Shown: piece by piece, positions 42,872 through 54,278 of the stretch | Layout: the number at the start of each line of letters is the position of its first letter | Position numbering within the stretch: the first letter of the stretch is position 1 | Assembly (NCBI GenBank): GCA_018340805.1 | Contig: JACMZG010001913.1 | Span: 2,744,835 to 2,808,834, forward strand | From: Microvelia longipes | Lineage: Eukaryota > Arthropoda > Insecta > Hemiptera > Veliidae | DNA: 64,000 nt | Reading direction: 5' to 3' | Program-made: the position numbers and the translations under genes | The notes under the pieces: model-generated | The model's input: only the letters and a program-made list of their open reading frames with translations | Databases searched by the model: none | Told to the model about the DNA's origin: nothing

Positions 42872-42912
42872 GTCCTGAAGATGAATACATAACCTAGTAT
42901 TTGAAACGTCGA
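42872..42912 (+). ncRNA. Hammerhead-like motif at PLE 3' end
   Basis: GATGT-C-CTGAAGA, then AATAC...GTATT (5-bp stem), then GAAACGTC. Stem III would be GATGT/ACGTC including the A-U closing pair, with GTC directly joined to the core, so helix I is absent. Stem II is offset by UG/U. PLEs are known to carry hammerheads in their terminal regions. Activity is uncertain. Confidence 0.5.
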
Positions 42913-42976
42913 CAAATGGAAAATAGAACTTTTATTTATAACCGGATTGAATCCCTGAGTTGAGTAGTTCTTGGAG

Positions 42977-42980
42977 TGTT

Positions 42981-43027
<47 letters not shown>
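42977..43027. repeat. (TA)n(GA)n microsatellite
   Basis: A TA run switches to a GA run of about 26 bp. Confidence 0.95.
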
Positions 43028-43225
43028 CGTTTTTTTCCAATTTGGCTGACGCTACCTCAAAATAATATATAAAAAATAATATATTCTCAATTTAAATAAC
43101 ATGCATCAGATAAATATAATGAAAACAAACAGTGATTCAGTATATTTAGTTAAAAAAACTCTAGCTTTTCCTCAAATTACGTTTTGTTACGACAGAATCA
43201 GTTTTCCACATTACGTCATTGTCTG

Positions 43226-43257
43226 TGCCACTGTCAGTGATGACACTGACAGTGGCA
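43226..43257. other. Perfect 14-bp hairpin
   Basis: TGCCACTGTCAGTG and CACTGACAGTGGCA around ATGA. Isolated. Function unknown. Confidence 0.88.
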
Positions 43258-43659
43258 GTTCACTTTTAAAAAGTCTTCTCAAAGAATGAAAAGTAAAAAA
43301 TATACAAAAGAAATGTTTATTAATTAAATTTCTATTCTTTCGTTTCCTTCTGTCATGTATCAAAGATTGATAAGGGTTAGGTTGTGGCAGGCTGTCTGGG
43401 AGATACCGCAACATGGTTTAGCTTTTAAGGAGACCGACTTTAAGAAAAAAGTTGATTGGTCAGTGTTAATTGATGTCTGCACTTCGTCCCCTAAATCACG
43501 GAACCATATTGGGAAGTAAAATAATCCTCATTTAAAAATGTATCCTTATTTAAATATAAAATACTCATTAAAATATGAATAACTTATTATATTATATATA
43601 TTAATACTAAATACTCACAAATTTGAATCAAGAGATAGATTTAATTAATTATTAAATAA

Positions 43660-43960
43660 TTAAATGAAAAGTCTCTCTACAAAATAAAAACTTTATTGGC
43701 AAAGCGCTTTCAACCTAGCTAGAGGCCATCATCAGTGCAAAACTTTTGAAGGAATTAAAGGAAGACGAGTAAGTCCATGATTTAGCTTTTGATATTAGAT
43801 TCTGATTCTGACTATAATATATAAAGCTAAATCATAGACTCACTCGTCTTCCTTTTATTTATTCAACGCTTTTGCTACGATGATGGCCTCTAGCTAGGTT
43901 GAAAGCGCTTTGCCAATAAAGTCTTTATTTTGTGAAGAGACTTTTCATTTCATTATTTAT
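43660..43960. mobile_element. Inverted pair of hammerhead-like PLE-tail elements
   Basis: The left arm (43664-43733, minus sense) and right arm (43880-43950, plus sense) are inverted copies of ATGATGGCCTCTAGCTAGG-TTGAAAGCGCTTTGCC. The left arm read on the minus strand gives GCACTGATGA, a GGCCT/AGGTT stem and GAAAGCGC. The right arm has ACGATGA instead. A related copy is at 55889-56088. Confidence 0.65.
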
Positions 43961-43969
43961 GATAAACTC

Positions 43970-44258
43970 CATTCACGCTCATTCTTAATTGTGTGAATGG
44001 AGTTAATTAAAACAATAATTAATTATTGTTTTCTCTACTGTATTAATTTAATGTGTAATTATTAAACTACGATTCGTATGGTTATAAAGCATACATTTTA
44101 CTTCCTCAATTTAATGCATATGTCTATGAGATGGTAAGGCACAAAGAGCATAGACTTATTTTCAACACCGAATAATCTACTTTTTTACTTATTTAAAATT
44201 CAAAGCAAAGGGAAATAATTTTTCCCAACGTTTATAGTACCTAGGAGCGTAACAGGTA
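43970..44258. other. Spacer with small hairpin
   Basis: ACTCCATTCACGC and GTGTGAATGGAGT (43977-44005) form a short hairpin. No gene otherwise. Confidence 0.45.
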
Positions 44259-44318
44259 CTACTAACGCCTGAGGAGCTTCCGTTATATATATATAACATA
44301 TATATATATATATATATA

Positions 44319-44366
<48 letters not shown>

Positions 44367-44393
44367 AACGGAACTTTCTTAGGCGTTAGTAGT
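44259..44393. repeat. TA tract flanked by inverted repeats
   Basis: ACTACTAACGCCTGAGGAGC...CCGTTATA and TATAACGG...TTCTTAGGCGTTAGTAGT flank about 80 bp of TA, so the whole unit is a large imperfect palindrome. Confidence 0.8.
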
Positions 44394-44530
44394 CTTTAAA
44401 CTTTGGAATAATTTATCTCGACAAAAATCTTATAAAAACTAAGACATAACCCGGGATGCGAACCGTATACCTTAGTGGCGTTTAAGGTCAGTATGAGTAC
44501 TGACGGTTTAACGACGTTGACCACGAAGAC
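44394..44530 (-). mobile_element. SINE-A-related element, head region
   Basis: Minus strand: TCGTGGTCAACGTCGTTAAA (A-box-like), GGTTCGCATCCCGGGTTATG (B box) and CTTAGTTTTTATAAGATT, as in SINE-A. The 3' body is absent or replaced. Confidence 0.5.
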
Positions 44531-44689
44531 GGCAGGTAATACTCAACAGGTATCATAAATGTAGGCCTTGAATTTATACTTCTCATCTGATTGAAAGCTG
44601 AATTACTTTGTAACAAATACACAAGATTGGTTTTCAAAATAAAATATAGGCAAAACGCCTTAAATAAAACATACTGGTTAATAAAACAT

Positions 44690-45210
44690 AAGGTTACATA
44701 CATAGGTTTAAGGTCATAAGGTTTACATACATGGTTATTAATGTGGTATTAAGGTCATAAACATAAATAGGTTATTAAAGGGTTTTATTATAAGGTTTAT
44801 TAGTTAAATACATACATATTACATAAGGGTATTAAAGTCATAAGGTTATCATACAAGGTATTTAAGGTCATAATACATACATAGGTTATTAAAGTCATAA
44901 GGTGTACATACATAGGTTATTAAGGTCATAAGGTTACATAATAGGTTAAGGTCATAAGGTTACATACATAGGTTTACATACATAGGTCATAAGGTTTACA
45001 TACATAGGTTATTAAGGTCATAAGGTACATACATAGGTTATAAGTTACATAGGTTATTACATAAGGTTACATAGGTTATAAGGTATAGGTTTAATACATT
45101 AAGGTGGTCTATAAGGTATAATTACAATATATTAAGTAGGTTTACATACATAGGTTATTAAGGTCATAAGGTTTACATACATAGGTTATTAAAGTCATAA
45201 GGTTTACTAA
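44690..45210. repeat. Degenerate minisatellite of about 30 bp
   Basis: ACATACATAGGTTATTAAGG followed by TCATAAGGTTT, repeated with many deletions. Some 15-18 units. Confidence 0.92.
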
Positions 45211-46364
45211 ACATACTTACCCCCAGTACTTTTCTTGTGTAATGGAAAATTTGTTGATTTAGCGTTATATACGATGGGTGTCAAAAAAATTTTAATTCAT
45301 CACATTAAAAAATAAGTAAATAAAGTACATGTTTTAAAATCTTAGAATTCTAAGGACTTTTAGAGACATGTTTTTATATGATTTTCATCTCTTGCATGTA
45401 ATTTTCTAGAGGCTATGAACTAAATCGAACCTGCATTGTTTTGGTGGAAGGCTCACGAGCTACCCGCATTAAACCAACGCCATCGTTTGGACTATAGGTC
45501 AATAATAGTATGAAAGGTAAATATTTAAAGAAAAAAAAATGTATTTGTAAATAAATATAAAAATATATTTACAATAGGGTTTTTATAATAAAAAAAATAA
45601 TAAGAGTACAAAAAAAGTTGGAAGCCTTTAGCTTAAAGATGGAGTATTTGTATTCATATTTCAAAGTCTTTTGATATATTTTCAAACATTAGAAACATAT
45701 TTTCCTTCGTCAATCTAATAATAATAATAAACTTAAAATAAAACAACACATAATAAGGAAAATATTTTCTTTCGTTAGTTTAATCGAAAAGAAACATGAA
45801 CCCGTAAGGTCATGTTAGTGTTTCTACTCTTCTTTCTCACAGCTCCAGGGAATATTCGGTACTAGTACCCTCCCTTTACGGTACTGTACCTGTGACCAGG
45901 TTCATAGTTTGTCTAGTATATTTTCTCCTGTAACACTAGCTAATCTCATCTCATTATCCTCTCAATTAAGAAAATATTACATAATTTTTTTAATGAATTA
46001 AAATTTAGGTTAACCCCCCCCCCCCCCAATCCTATGATTCACTGAACTTCTATTTCTGTGCTGAAAACAAAACCCGCAGCACATTATTTATGACTGAACT
46101 TGGCAGCTTTAACGCCCCCTGGAAAAAGTCCTTCGGACGCCCATGATAGAGTAGTTTGCACAAGTTCGAGTGCCGAACAAATCTGATAGAATATTAAAAC
46201 TGTCGGGGCAAGTAAAAAAGAAATAATTATTAAAAGATTAGAATTAAAAAAAAAATATTAGATTAGGAAATTAAGATGATTCATGGCACCATTTTTAAAG
46301 AAATATTAGTTTTAAACCGAGATGATTGACAGCTATTATTTGGTTTTAAACTCATTTACTTTCA
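45211..46364. other. Unassigned region
   Basis: Minus-strand 45400-45475 has weak tRNA A/B box similarity (GGTTCGATT). A C13 run lies at 46015-46027. It probably lies just beyond the white 3' UTR. No gene. Confidence 0.35.
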
Positions 46365-46370
46365 TTTATT
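46365..46370 (-). terminator. Candidate white polyadenylation signal
   Basis: AATAAA on the minus strand, 131 bp downstream of the white stop codon. Position only; not confirmed by a transcript. Confidence 0.5.
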
Positions 46371-46500
46371 CAGGGAAGACGATACAAATCTCGGGAAATT
46401 CAGAGCTGCAAAGTTTAAAACTAGGAATCAATTTTTGTCTTTAAGAAGTAGTAAATATTGCGCCGAAGGCCAAAAACTACTAATTTGGTAGTCTTATGGA

Positions 46501-46608
46501 TTAGGTTCCTCTCTTGGTATAGCTTCTGATCAGAAGAGCAAAGAAAGCTAAAGTTCTGAATCCCATGATGAGTCCTCCCAGGCACAGGTAATCTTTCAGG
46601 TAATCACT
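46501..46608 (-). CDS. white: white, last coding exon
   Basis: Terminal exon of the ABCG-type half transporter White, which pairs with Scarlet or Brown to carry ommochrome or pteridine precursors into pigment granules. Acceptor TTTGTGTTTCAG, then 35 codons in phase 0 and TAA at 46503-46501. The residues (SDYLKDYLCLGGLIMGFRTL, then AFFALLIRSY) form the last transmembrane helix with a basic tail, as in White proteins. It joins the preceding exon (ending ...YNFNE) in frame. No disruptions. Confidence 0.9.
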   Translation of the reverse strand, partial: SDYLKDYLCLGGLIMGFRTLAFFALLIRSYTKRGT

Positions 46609-46807
46609 CTGAAACACAAAGCAACAAGTAACGTAATCAAACCATATGGACATATTACTAGAGAGAGTATACCCTGTATAATGATCTCAGGGGCTGTGAG
46701 TAACCTCATTGTAACCTACTCTAAAACTGTGAGTCAATTGTTGTTGACTTCACCCGCACTGTGTTATATTTTGTATTATAATCGTTTATTTAAAGTAATT
46801 TTCAGAC

Positions 46808-47440
46808 CGAGTCCGGTAGCTCAGTGGTAGAGCGCTCGCCTTTCGACCTGGAGGTCGAGGGTTCAAATCCAGCCGGGAGGACCTCAATATGAGGTCTCCC
46901 CCCCCATTCAAGACCGAGAGGGAGGTCTTGAATTCAAGGAGTCTGGTGATGCTAGAGGAACTGATGAGATGTGAGACTGGAAGGACGAGCCCAAGTGGAG
47001 ACTAATGTGATCAGAGGAGCTTAGTAAGACTAAGACTAGATGAAACAAGCACACAGGTAGTCGCACTAGCCAGAGCGGTGACCTATTCAGAGTTAGCTGG
47101 TCTAGATGAACTAGTTAGGCACACTAGTCGCAGACACTAGCCAGAGCATGAGTTTGGATAGAGTCTGGTGGACTGGATGATAGACACACTGTGAACTATC
47201 ATATGTGCCACCAGTACGGAGGGATGCTTCCTAGATGATTGGCTGTGTACAAACTCAGGGGTTAATTAGTTGAGTGAGATTTTGAGTGAGGGGAACGCTA
47301 AAATGACCCTACGGGTCTAAGCGTAAAAAATAGGGGGGGGGGGTGAAAGGAGGATAAGAAGTCTACTCTCTCTAAAGAGTCCCTGTGTAAATAAAATGTG
47401 ATCCCATATAGGACAAGAGTAAGTTGACGAAATAAATAAA
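46808..47440 (+). mobile_element. Second tRNA-derived SINE-like element (SINE-B)
   Basis: The head GTCCGGTAGCTCAGTGGTAG with AGCGCTCGCC and GGTCGAGGGTTCAAATCC has good A and B boxes of an RNA polymerase III promoter. The flanking acceptor and T stems pair poorly, so it is not a functional tRNA. A non-coding body of about 550 bp follows with internal echoes (CACTAGCCAGAGC twice) and an AATAAATAAA-type end. It lies in the last white intron. Confidence 0.6.
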
Positions 47441-47449
47441 TGTACTAAG

Positions 47450-47720
47450 ATTCGTTTTTATACAACAAGTATATTCATGATTTTTGGTGGACAATAAAAG
47501 TTAAGCAACATTGAGCGTGGTCAGTGCCTGTATGAATGACCACTGGGAATGAAACGAATGAATTTACTATCTGAGAACGTGCGAAGCGAGTCTGAAGACG
47601 TATTGCAGTATAAATGTAACTTCTACATTCTAAAAACGAGTGAAACGAGTCCAAAGCTGAGAGGATGAGCGTAGCGAATCCGATGTAATAAGGAAAAGTT
47701 CCGAGGAAACATTATCCCAA
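47450..47720 (+). mobile_element. R1 3' part with 5S-like module
   Basis: ACAACAAGTATATTCATGAT, the 5S-like AAAGTTAAGCAACATTGAGC with GTGGTCAGTGCCTGTATGAA (47490-47551), then GAGTGAAACGAGTCCAAAGC and GGATGAGCGTAGCGAATCCG. Confidence 0.8.
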
Positions 47721-47774
47721 TTTTCAGTTCTATTTCTTCATATATTCTTAGCTACATAAGTTCACGAGGCAGGA

Positions 47775-48180
47775 CTAAAAAATGTGACTCATTTTGTAAA
47801 TCAAACCGATGTTTCTGAATGTAACTTTAAATTATGGAAGAAATCATAGTCTGCCTTTCCAGAGTGAAGTCCTTCATATGAATGCGCAATCTCAAAATAT
47901 TAGAAAACGGCACAAACTCAAGTTTTCTTGCAATAAGTGGTTCCCTGTAGGTAGTTTGCAAAACATGAAGAGAACATTTTTAAAGCTGATAAAATGTCCT
48001 ATAAAGCAATTGTTTTCCATCAAAATCAAATAACTACAACTAAATTTATGACATTTGTTGAATGGCCAAATAAAATCACAAAAAGCCAAATTTTTTCAAA
48101 GAAATTCACTGACTATGCATAAATTAACCATTTTTTGGTGTTTTTGAAAGAGCCATAAAATGAGTCAATCAAAATATAGT
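47775..48180 (+). repeat. R5 half element (one arm plus spacer)
   Basis: ATGTGACTCATTTTGTAAAT, AGTGGTTCCCTGTAGGTAGT, AAAGCCAAATTTTTTCAAAG match the left arm and spacer of 20310-20700. The two ORFs in it are not supported. Confidence 0.7.
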
Positions 48181-48435
48181 AAAAGAAGCTATACAATTTG
48201 TTCACACTGCTGGCTTGTCGCCAAGGTGAAGAAGCTGATGATTGCCTCACAGTTTGAAAAAGGCTCTTTAGTATTGCCAACCTAGAAACTTCATTTTGAA
48301 ACGACGTCTCTACCCAAAACGGACATGACTTGGCGGGAATGAAAAGTTGATTTCCCTATTTTTTTTGGAATAAAGACTTGGCGGGGAGTTTTTTTTGCCA
48401 TGTAAGTGGTTTTAAGTCAAGATTTAACAAGGTAC

Positions 48436-48607
48436 CTCGTTAAAGTTGTAAGTTTCAAGAACAACATGTCCGTCCCTGGGGCATGTTGTATTAGTTCTGG
48501 AACATGATATGTAATCAACTCCCTCCCATTGGTTAATCAGTAATGCTTCATTGCCATACTTGAACCATGACAAGTTTGATAACCATTCGAAATACCACGG
48601 CACAGAC
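48436..48607 (-). CDS. white: white, penultimate coding exon
   Basis: 172 bp between acceptor TTTTTGTTGCAG and donor GAG|GTACCT. After one base completing a Gly codon it reads [20 protein letters not shown], then [15 protein letters not shown] and [19 protein letters not shown]: the conserved region after TM5 and the last extracellular loop of White, with an N-T-T glycosylation sequon and cysteines. It ends in phase 0 and joins exon 46608. No stop or frameshift. Confidence 0.95.
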
Positions 48608-48866
48608 CTGCAACAAAAATAATCCATTTTAGGGGGGTATATAATAAAGGGGCGTCAATTCCATAGGGTACATTCCATTAGGGCGATAAATCAGGTTTTT
48701 TAGATAAAGGTAATTATAAAATAGGCTAGAGCCCCTCCGTGAGTTGAAAAAGATTCCCAAGTGAGCTAAAACCACTTTTGGTCCAGGGGCCAAAAAACAG
48801 GACTCCAGGAATCCTGTTTTGCCAGGAGGAAAAACAAGACTCCTCATGAACTGTTTCAAAATATTA

Positions 48867-49660
48867 CTTTTCCTCATTTATACCGCAGGTACATAGGAAA
48901 ATTTTTGTGTTTGCAATAAAATCCGAAACCGGGATGAAATTGGAGTTATCCGTTTCAGGAGTTATTAAGACCTCATGAGTGGTTTTCGCAAATTTGTCTG
49001 TCTGTATATGTGTGTGTGTGTGAGTGTCTGTTATCATCGTAGCGCCCAGTGTATTTATGCTAGAGAATTTAAATTTTGTACAAAATCAACTACCACTGTA
49101 GTTGTGCTATTCGGAAAATATTTTGTTTTATGACGTCTTTAACCCGCAATAATGACTCAGCAAAAATTTCGAAAAATAATGCGATCGGATTAAGATTTGG
49201 CACGACTGTGACTATGTATAAGACTAACATATGTGCTAAGTTTCATCTTATTATCAGCATTACTTTAAATTTTATTGATTGACTTGTGAACGTTTTTGAA
49301 AATATTTTTAAAAATTGGAAAATGGTCCAATTGAGTTGCAAATTGGTACAAGTGTATATTATTATCTAATAAATAAGTACACGAAGTTTCGTTTCAATAC
49401 GACAAGTATATCTATGATTTTTGTTGGATCATAAAAATTAAGGAGCTTTGAGCGTGGTCAGTGCTAAATTGGTCACCGCTGAGAATGATACTGATGCATT
49501 CACTATCTGAAGACGAGCAAAGCGAGTCCAAAGACATGTTGGAGTGTACATTTGTCGAATTGTATTTTTGAGGACGTAAGAAGCGAGTCCGTAGCAGGAA
49601 GGATGGGCGTAGCGAATTCGATGTAATGAGAAAAAGTTCCGAGGTACCCCGTACCCGATT
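48867..49660 (+). mobile_element. R1 repeat, near full-length reference copy
   Basis: About 794 bp from TTTTCCTCATTTATACCGCA to GTACCCCGTACCCGATTTTT. Order: CCGAAACC/GGTTTCGG-like region, TGTGTG run, ATCGTAGCGCCCAGTGTATT, CCCGCAATAATGACTCAGCA, GCGATCGGATTAAGATTTGG. The 5S-like segment follows (49422-49490), then GAGCAAAGCGAGTCC and GGGCGTAGCGAATTCGATGT. No ORF. Lies in the 8.6-kb white intron. Confidence 0.88.
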
Positions 49661-49734
49661 TTTTTAAATATATCAATATTTAGATTAGTGAATCCCCACT
49701 ACTAAAGTTTGATGGACTCCTATCTCTGACTCTT

Positions 49735-50085
49735 GTCAAAGTGTTCTCGTGCTCAAAACTAATTTTGGTTTTATTGATTGACATATATATGTAAACAAAA
49801 AAGTATGTCATTAATTGACATGTAAACAAATTATGTTTTTTCTCTTTTTTTATAAGCGAATTATTTAAAATTGGCTTATATCGTGGCAGTTTGTCACTTA
49901 TGTAAACCAGTAATACGACGAACTGATAAAGTACAACCACAATGTGGCGACAGAGCAGACGAACTGATAAAGTACAACCACAATGTGGCGGCAGAGCAGA
50001 CGAACTGATAAAGTACAAGGCGGCAGAGCACGAACTGATAAAGTACAACACAATGTGCGGCAGAGCAGCAAAGAGGCCAAATGCC
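49735..50085 (+). repeat. R3 3' end with expanded 41-bp repeats
   Basis: The R3 end (TTTTATTGATTGACATATAT, TTGTCACTTATGTAAACCAG) runs into four copies of GACGAACTGATAAAGTACAA with CCACAATGTGGCGGCAGAGCA (49916-50075; the third and fourth are shortened). The overlapping minus-strand ORFs are read-through of these units. Confidence 0.88.
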
Positions 50086-50099
50086 CTCTCGTTTTTAAT

Positions 50100-51050
50100 T
50101 GACTTAGGTATAAAAAACTAGATACACTAAAGTAGTAGGACCTAAGTTGCAAAGAACACCTGAAATTAATATTTTAGGTGAAATTCCAGTTTTGATTTTT
50201 AGTGCAAGTACAATACTTTTTTCATTTCATTTTGTTATAAATAGGGAAAGGTAAAATCCGAGACTACCTCTGCAGAGTGGAGCACTTGGTATGATTGCTA
50301 TGCCATGCTCAAATCTTAGGAAAACAGTTCATTTTTTACAAAATTAGTTTGCTAGTGGTCTTGTGACTTTTTTTTATTTCTGTCAAAATTGCTAATTGTT
50401 TTGGAACCTTGATAAAATTCGTCAAAATTTTAATGACCAATAATTTTAAACTAGTACCACTAGAACTTTTTGGTACCACTTTTTGCGAACTGGAGCATTC
50501 CGGCATGAGTAATATTTATTTAGATTAAATGGTTATTCATCAAAAAAAGATGTTGGAAATGCATCAATCATAAAGAAAGGTATTTAGAGGTAAAGAATGG
50601 ATTTTCCTAGAGACTAAATCCTGCCGCTCCAATAGACAGTTTCCCAGCTTTTCCTACCAGACACCCACAGTAGACTGACAAGATATATCTGTTTCCCAAA
50701 GGGCCAATATAAAAACTTTCCACCAACTTTTCTCCTGGGATGATAACGCAAAGTTTACTTTTAAAACTTTGTTTCAATTTTACTTTAAATAAAATAAGGC
50801 GAGAAAGTTTTAAATTATTTATACTATGTAATAAATACAAGACATATATTTAAAGTGCCACGCCATAAAATACCCACACATGTAAAACTAAATCAATTTT
50901 TCTCTTGTGTTACACAATGCATGATTATGTAACTTGTCACAACAATTTTTATTGCTACGAAAATAATTTTATACATGGATAATTATAAAAAAAAATGCAA
51001 TAATAAACTTAACAGATATAATATATTGTCATCACTATCACATTTTTAGC
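50100..51050. other. Intronic region without recognised element
   Basis: AT-rich. No exon-like block, and no ORF with motif support. Confidence 0.4.
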
Positions 51051-51054
51051 AAAT

Positions 51055-51155
51055 TTTCAAAGAAAAATTGAGCTTATGAGATTAGGGTCATATTGGGGGG
51101 GGGGAGTGGTTAAATGTAGGTTATTTTAAAAGGGGGTCTCCCTGATCTAGATATG
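51055..51155 (+). repeat. R3 5'-end fragment
   Basis: GCAAATTTTCAAAGAAAAAT, TTGAGCTTATGAGATTAGGG and AAAGGGGGTCTCCCTGATCT match the start of the R3 copy at 59645. Confidence 0.6.
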
Positions 51156-51410
51156 AATGAATGTACCGCATTGACATGGCAAGTCTTTCATACTTATCTA
51201 ACACTGTACTTTTAGAAATAGATATCTACAATAGAAATAAGTTAATAAGTCGTCTCCAAACTCTTAACATATCCTGGACAGTTGACGGCTCGATATCTCT
51301 CCGCCACGGATGATGGCGTAAGCTGAAAGTCGGTTCTGCCTTAATTAATTACAGACATAAGTATAAATTATTGATTATTGATACATAATCATAAGTATAT
51401 ATGATGGGTA

Positions 51411-52235
51411 GTTTTTTGTATGCGTGTGTATACACGCATATGAGGGCCTAATTTATCGAGTTTAGGTATGCTTAAAAACCTCATATATTTTCCATGTCTT
51501 AAACCCAGCTTTAATCTATAGATTAGGACTTAAGCCGTAAAGGAACAAGGGTCTAGTTTAATACATTTATTAATTGGATTATTTAATTATTACAATTAAA
51601 ATGAGATTGGTCATTGGACCATTGGTACTTTTAACCAATCCCTGAAGAGGATTGAGTTACCTATTAATCCTTAATTAAATACTAATTACCTTTACCCATG
51701 TCTGGAACTACTCTGAGGAGACCCCTCTCAAGTCATCTCCTCTGTGCTCTCTCTCTCTCTACCCACTTTACCCTCTCCATAAAATCATAAGTTTCCAGCA
51801 TATTTAACCCTTCATTTTAAATTATAGATTGAGTCAGCATTTTTAATATTAAATTATCCTAATACAATGTTTCTTGTTCATAATATATTATGTGACGTAG
51901 AGATATTAAATTTTGACAATGTTAGTATAGTAGTAACTATACAACATTGTCAAAATTTAATATCTCATACGTCACATAATATATTATGAACATGTGACGT
52001 ATGAGATATTAAATTTTGACAATGTTAGTATAGTAGTAACTATACTAACATTGTCAAAATTTATATCTCATACGTCACATAATAATTATGAACATGTGAT
52101 ATGAGATATTAAATTTTGACAATGTTAGTATAGTTACTACTATATCCTAATACAATGTTTCTTGTTCATAATATATTATGTGACGTATGAGATATTAAAT
52201 TTGGACAATGTTGCTCGTCACACGCATACAAAAAC
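51411..52235. mobile_element. TIR element with nested palindromes
   Basis: Ends GTTTTTTGTATGCGTGTG (51411-51428) and CACACGCATACAAAAAC (52219-52235) are inverted. Inside (51870-52210), GTGACGTATGAGATATTAAA with TTTTGACAATGTTAGTATAG alternates with its complement at least five times, so the stretch is a chain of palindromes. No coding. Confidence 0.7.
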
Positions 52236-52376
52236 TTGTTGTAAGGTAGATAAAGTAAACCTTTTCTGCCGAAGTAAAGATTAAGCAAACTTTATAGCAT
52301 GCTTTATTCCGGACAGTAAAGTATGTACTGCCCACTTTATAACGAATTTCCTGTGGAAAATAGCACTAATTTTTAC

Positions 52377-53022
52377 TTTTCTTTATTTATACCGTAAGTA
52401 TAAAGGAAAATTATTGTGTTTGCAAAACAATCCAAAACCTGAATGTCACCTACATTTTCCGTTTCAGGTATTTCTAAGACCTCCTGAGAAGTATTCACAA
52501 AGTTTTCTGTATGTTTGTGTGTGTCTGTTATCATCGTAGCTCCTTGTGTACTTATGCTAGAGATTTAAAATTTTGTACAAAAATCATTCTATAAGTGTAA
52601 TTGGGCTAACCCGAAAAATAATTATTAATTACGAACCCCCAAAACTAACTGAGCAATAATTTCGAAAAATCATAAAACGCGGAAAAATGTTGCGTATCAT
52701 TTATAGCCTTATAAATGGCACGCATGTTTCATCTCATTCAAGAGTTCATTTCATCACAATCAAGTTCAAATTTGATACAAGCGTATACCTTTACGTAAAT
52801 AAGCACACTAAGTTTTGTTTCAATACGACAATTCTATGATTTTGGACGGATCATAAATTAATGCAACATGGAGGTTGGTCAGTGTCTGGATGGGTGACCG
52901 CTAAGAATTAAACTGATGTATTTACTATCTAAGGATGAGCGAAACGAGTCTGAAGCAGGGAGGATGAGCTTAGCGAATCCGATGTAATGAGGAAAAGTTC
53001 CGAGGTACCCCGTACCTGATTT
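52377..53022 (+). mobile_element. R1 repeat, near full-length diverged copy
   Basis: TTATTTATACCGTAAGTATA to GAGGTACCCCGTACCTGATT, with an internal deletion relative to 48867-49660. 5S-like module about 52845-52910 (GGTCAGTGTCTGGATGGGTG with ACCGCTAAGAAT). Confidence 0.85.
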
Positions 53023-53029
53023 TTTACTA

Positions 53030-53798
53030 ATAGAATGCTAGCCCCTCATGATGTTGGAGGGGCACAACTGTACAAGGCAGTAAATGTTAAAAAAAACGAT
53101 ACAATAAAAGCCCCCTTAAGTAGCTTAAGTTAAAAAAAAGACTTGAAAATTTAATGAAACAACTTTATTTTGTGCTCCCACCCCGTGGTCGAGAGGCTAA
53201 GTGGTGACGCCGACAACTAAGTCACTTTCATAAAAACTTTTTACTGCCGAGTTAAAGCCGAGTGGAAACTTTATAATCGTTTGAAAATTGAAAAGGTTAA
53301 TCTTGCAGCGGTAAAGTAACAAGTTTAGCCCTCAGGCATTAAATAAACATTTCCTACACTTTCCTTTCATAGAAGTTATGTAAAAGTAAAACAGTGTTGT
53401 TAAAGTTTGGATTTAGCAAGCGAGGGAGAGAAAGAAACCACTTGTCCGACTCTAAGTAAAAAAGAGAAACACATTTCTTTGTAAATGTTTCACAGACTAA
53501 ATGTGTGTGAAAATGTTTAAGACCAAAGTGGTAAATTATTCTCTGCTTGCAATCCATTGGATGTTTCGCTTTTAAAGAACTTGGGTAATAACGATTCTTA
53601 ACCGAGCTTTTGAATTAGGTAGACTCTTCAACACTTTAGAAAAAAATTATACGTACTTTGTGAAGAAGAATGTGCATATTCAACGTATTTAAACCTCTGG
53701 ATCCGTGTTTCCGTGCTTAATAACAATCCTGGATGGAATGATAATTTTTTATAGTTTTTACATTATATAAGTTCATAACTACTGAATAATTCTGGCGC
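53030..53798. other. Intronic region without recognised element
   Basis: 53170-53220 has a weak tRNA A-box resemblance (GTGGTCGAGAGGCTAAG) only. No exon. Confidence 0.35.
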
Positions 53799-53864
53799 GG
53801 TGGTCTGCTGTCGAGCATGAAGTTCGCCCGACAGCAGACCACCGAACGCTGTCGGGCGAACTTC
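53799..53864. other. Two interlocking, mutually exclusive hairpins
   Basis: Stem A pairs 53799-53813 (GGTGGTCTGCTGTCG) with 53829-53843. Stem B pairs 53819-53834 (GAAGTTCGCCCGACAG) with 53849-53864. Both are perfect, GC-rich and overlap at 53829-53834, so only one can form at a time. Flanks share TCCGTGCTTAA(T/C)AAC (53708 and 53880). Confidence 0.9.
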
Positions 53865-54278
53865 ATTCAAATGCGTGCTTCCGTGCTTAACAACCATTTC
53901 TTGCTGAAAGTTCCGGTTCAGGCTTTAGAACCTAAGCAGTTACTCAATTGTCAAGCACTGCTAGCCGTGTAGACCCTAAGTTTTAAATAAGTTAAGCAAT
54001 CTATAAGAAGAAGTATTAAGTACACCACTAATATCAGTCCTAGCATTGCAACTATTACTAGTATCCCTGATAATAAAGATCTCCATCCACTTTAACTTCT
54101 CTTCATTATCCTCCTTACAACATACCTCTACAATATCAAGATCAAAAGTATGCTTTTTATCCAAAGCGTGACAGGCAATATATCATTAGTCGTTTTGATG
54201 CAAATTTTGTGGTATAGACTCACCATGATGTTAAAAAAAAACACACACAAAAATTAAAAACAATCAATGTATTGTCAA

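Noticed and set aside
46655..46760. Possible diverged R2 copy
   Set aside because: TTACTAGAGAGAG and GGGGCTGTGAGTAACCTCAT recall R2, but the match is too short and scrambled to claim.
46808..46882. Functional tRNA gene
   Set aside because: A and B boxes are good, but the acceptor and T stems do not pair, and a SINE-like body follows.
49680..50152. Cysteine-rich ORFs on the minus strand
   Set aside because: They arise from the 41-bp repeat and are not open in a consistent frame.
51290..51335. Hammerhead in GGATGATGGCGTAAGCTGAAAGTC
   Set aside because: The required CTGA at the start of the core is absent (CGGATGA) and the stem is only three pairs.
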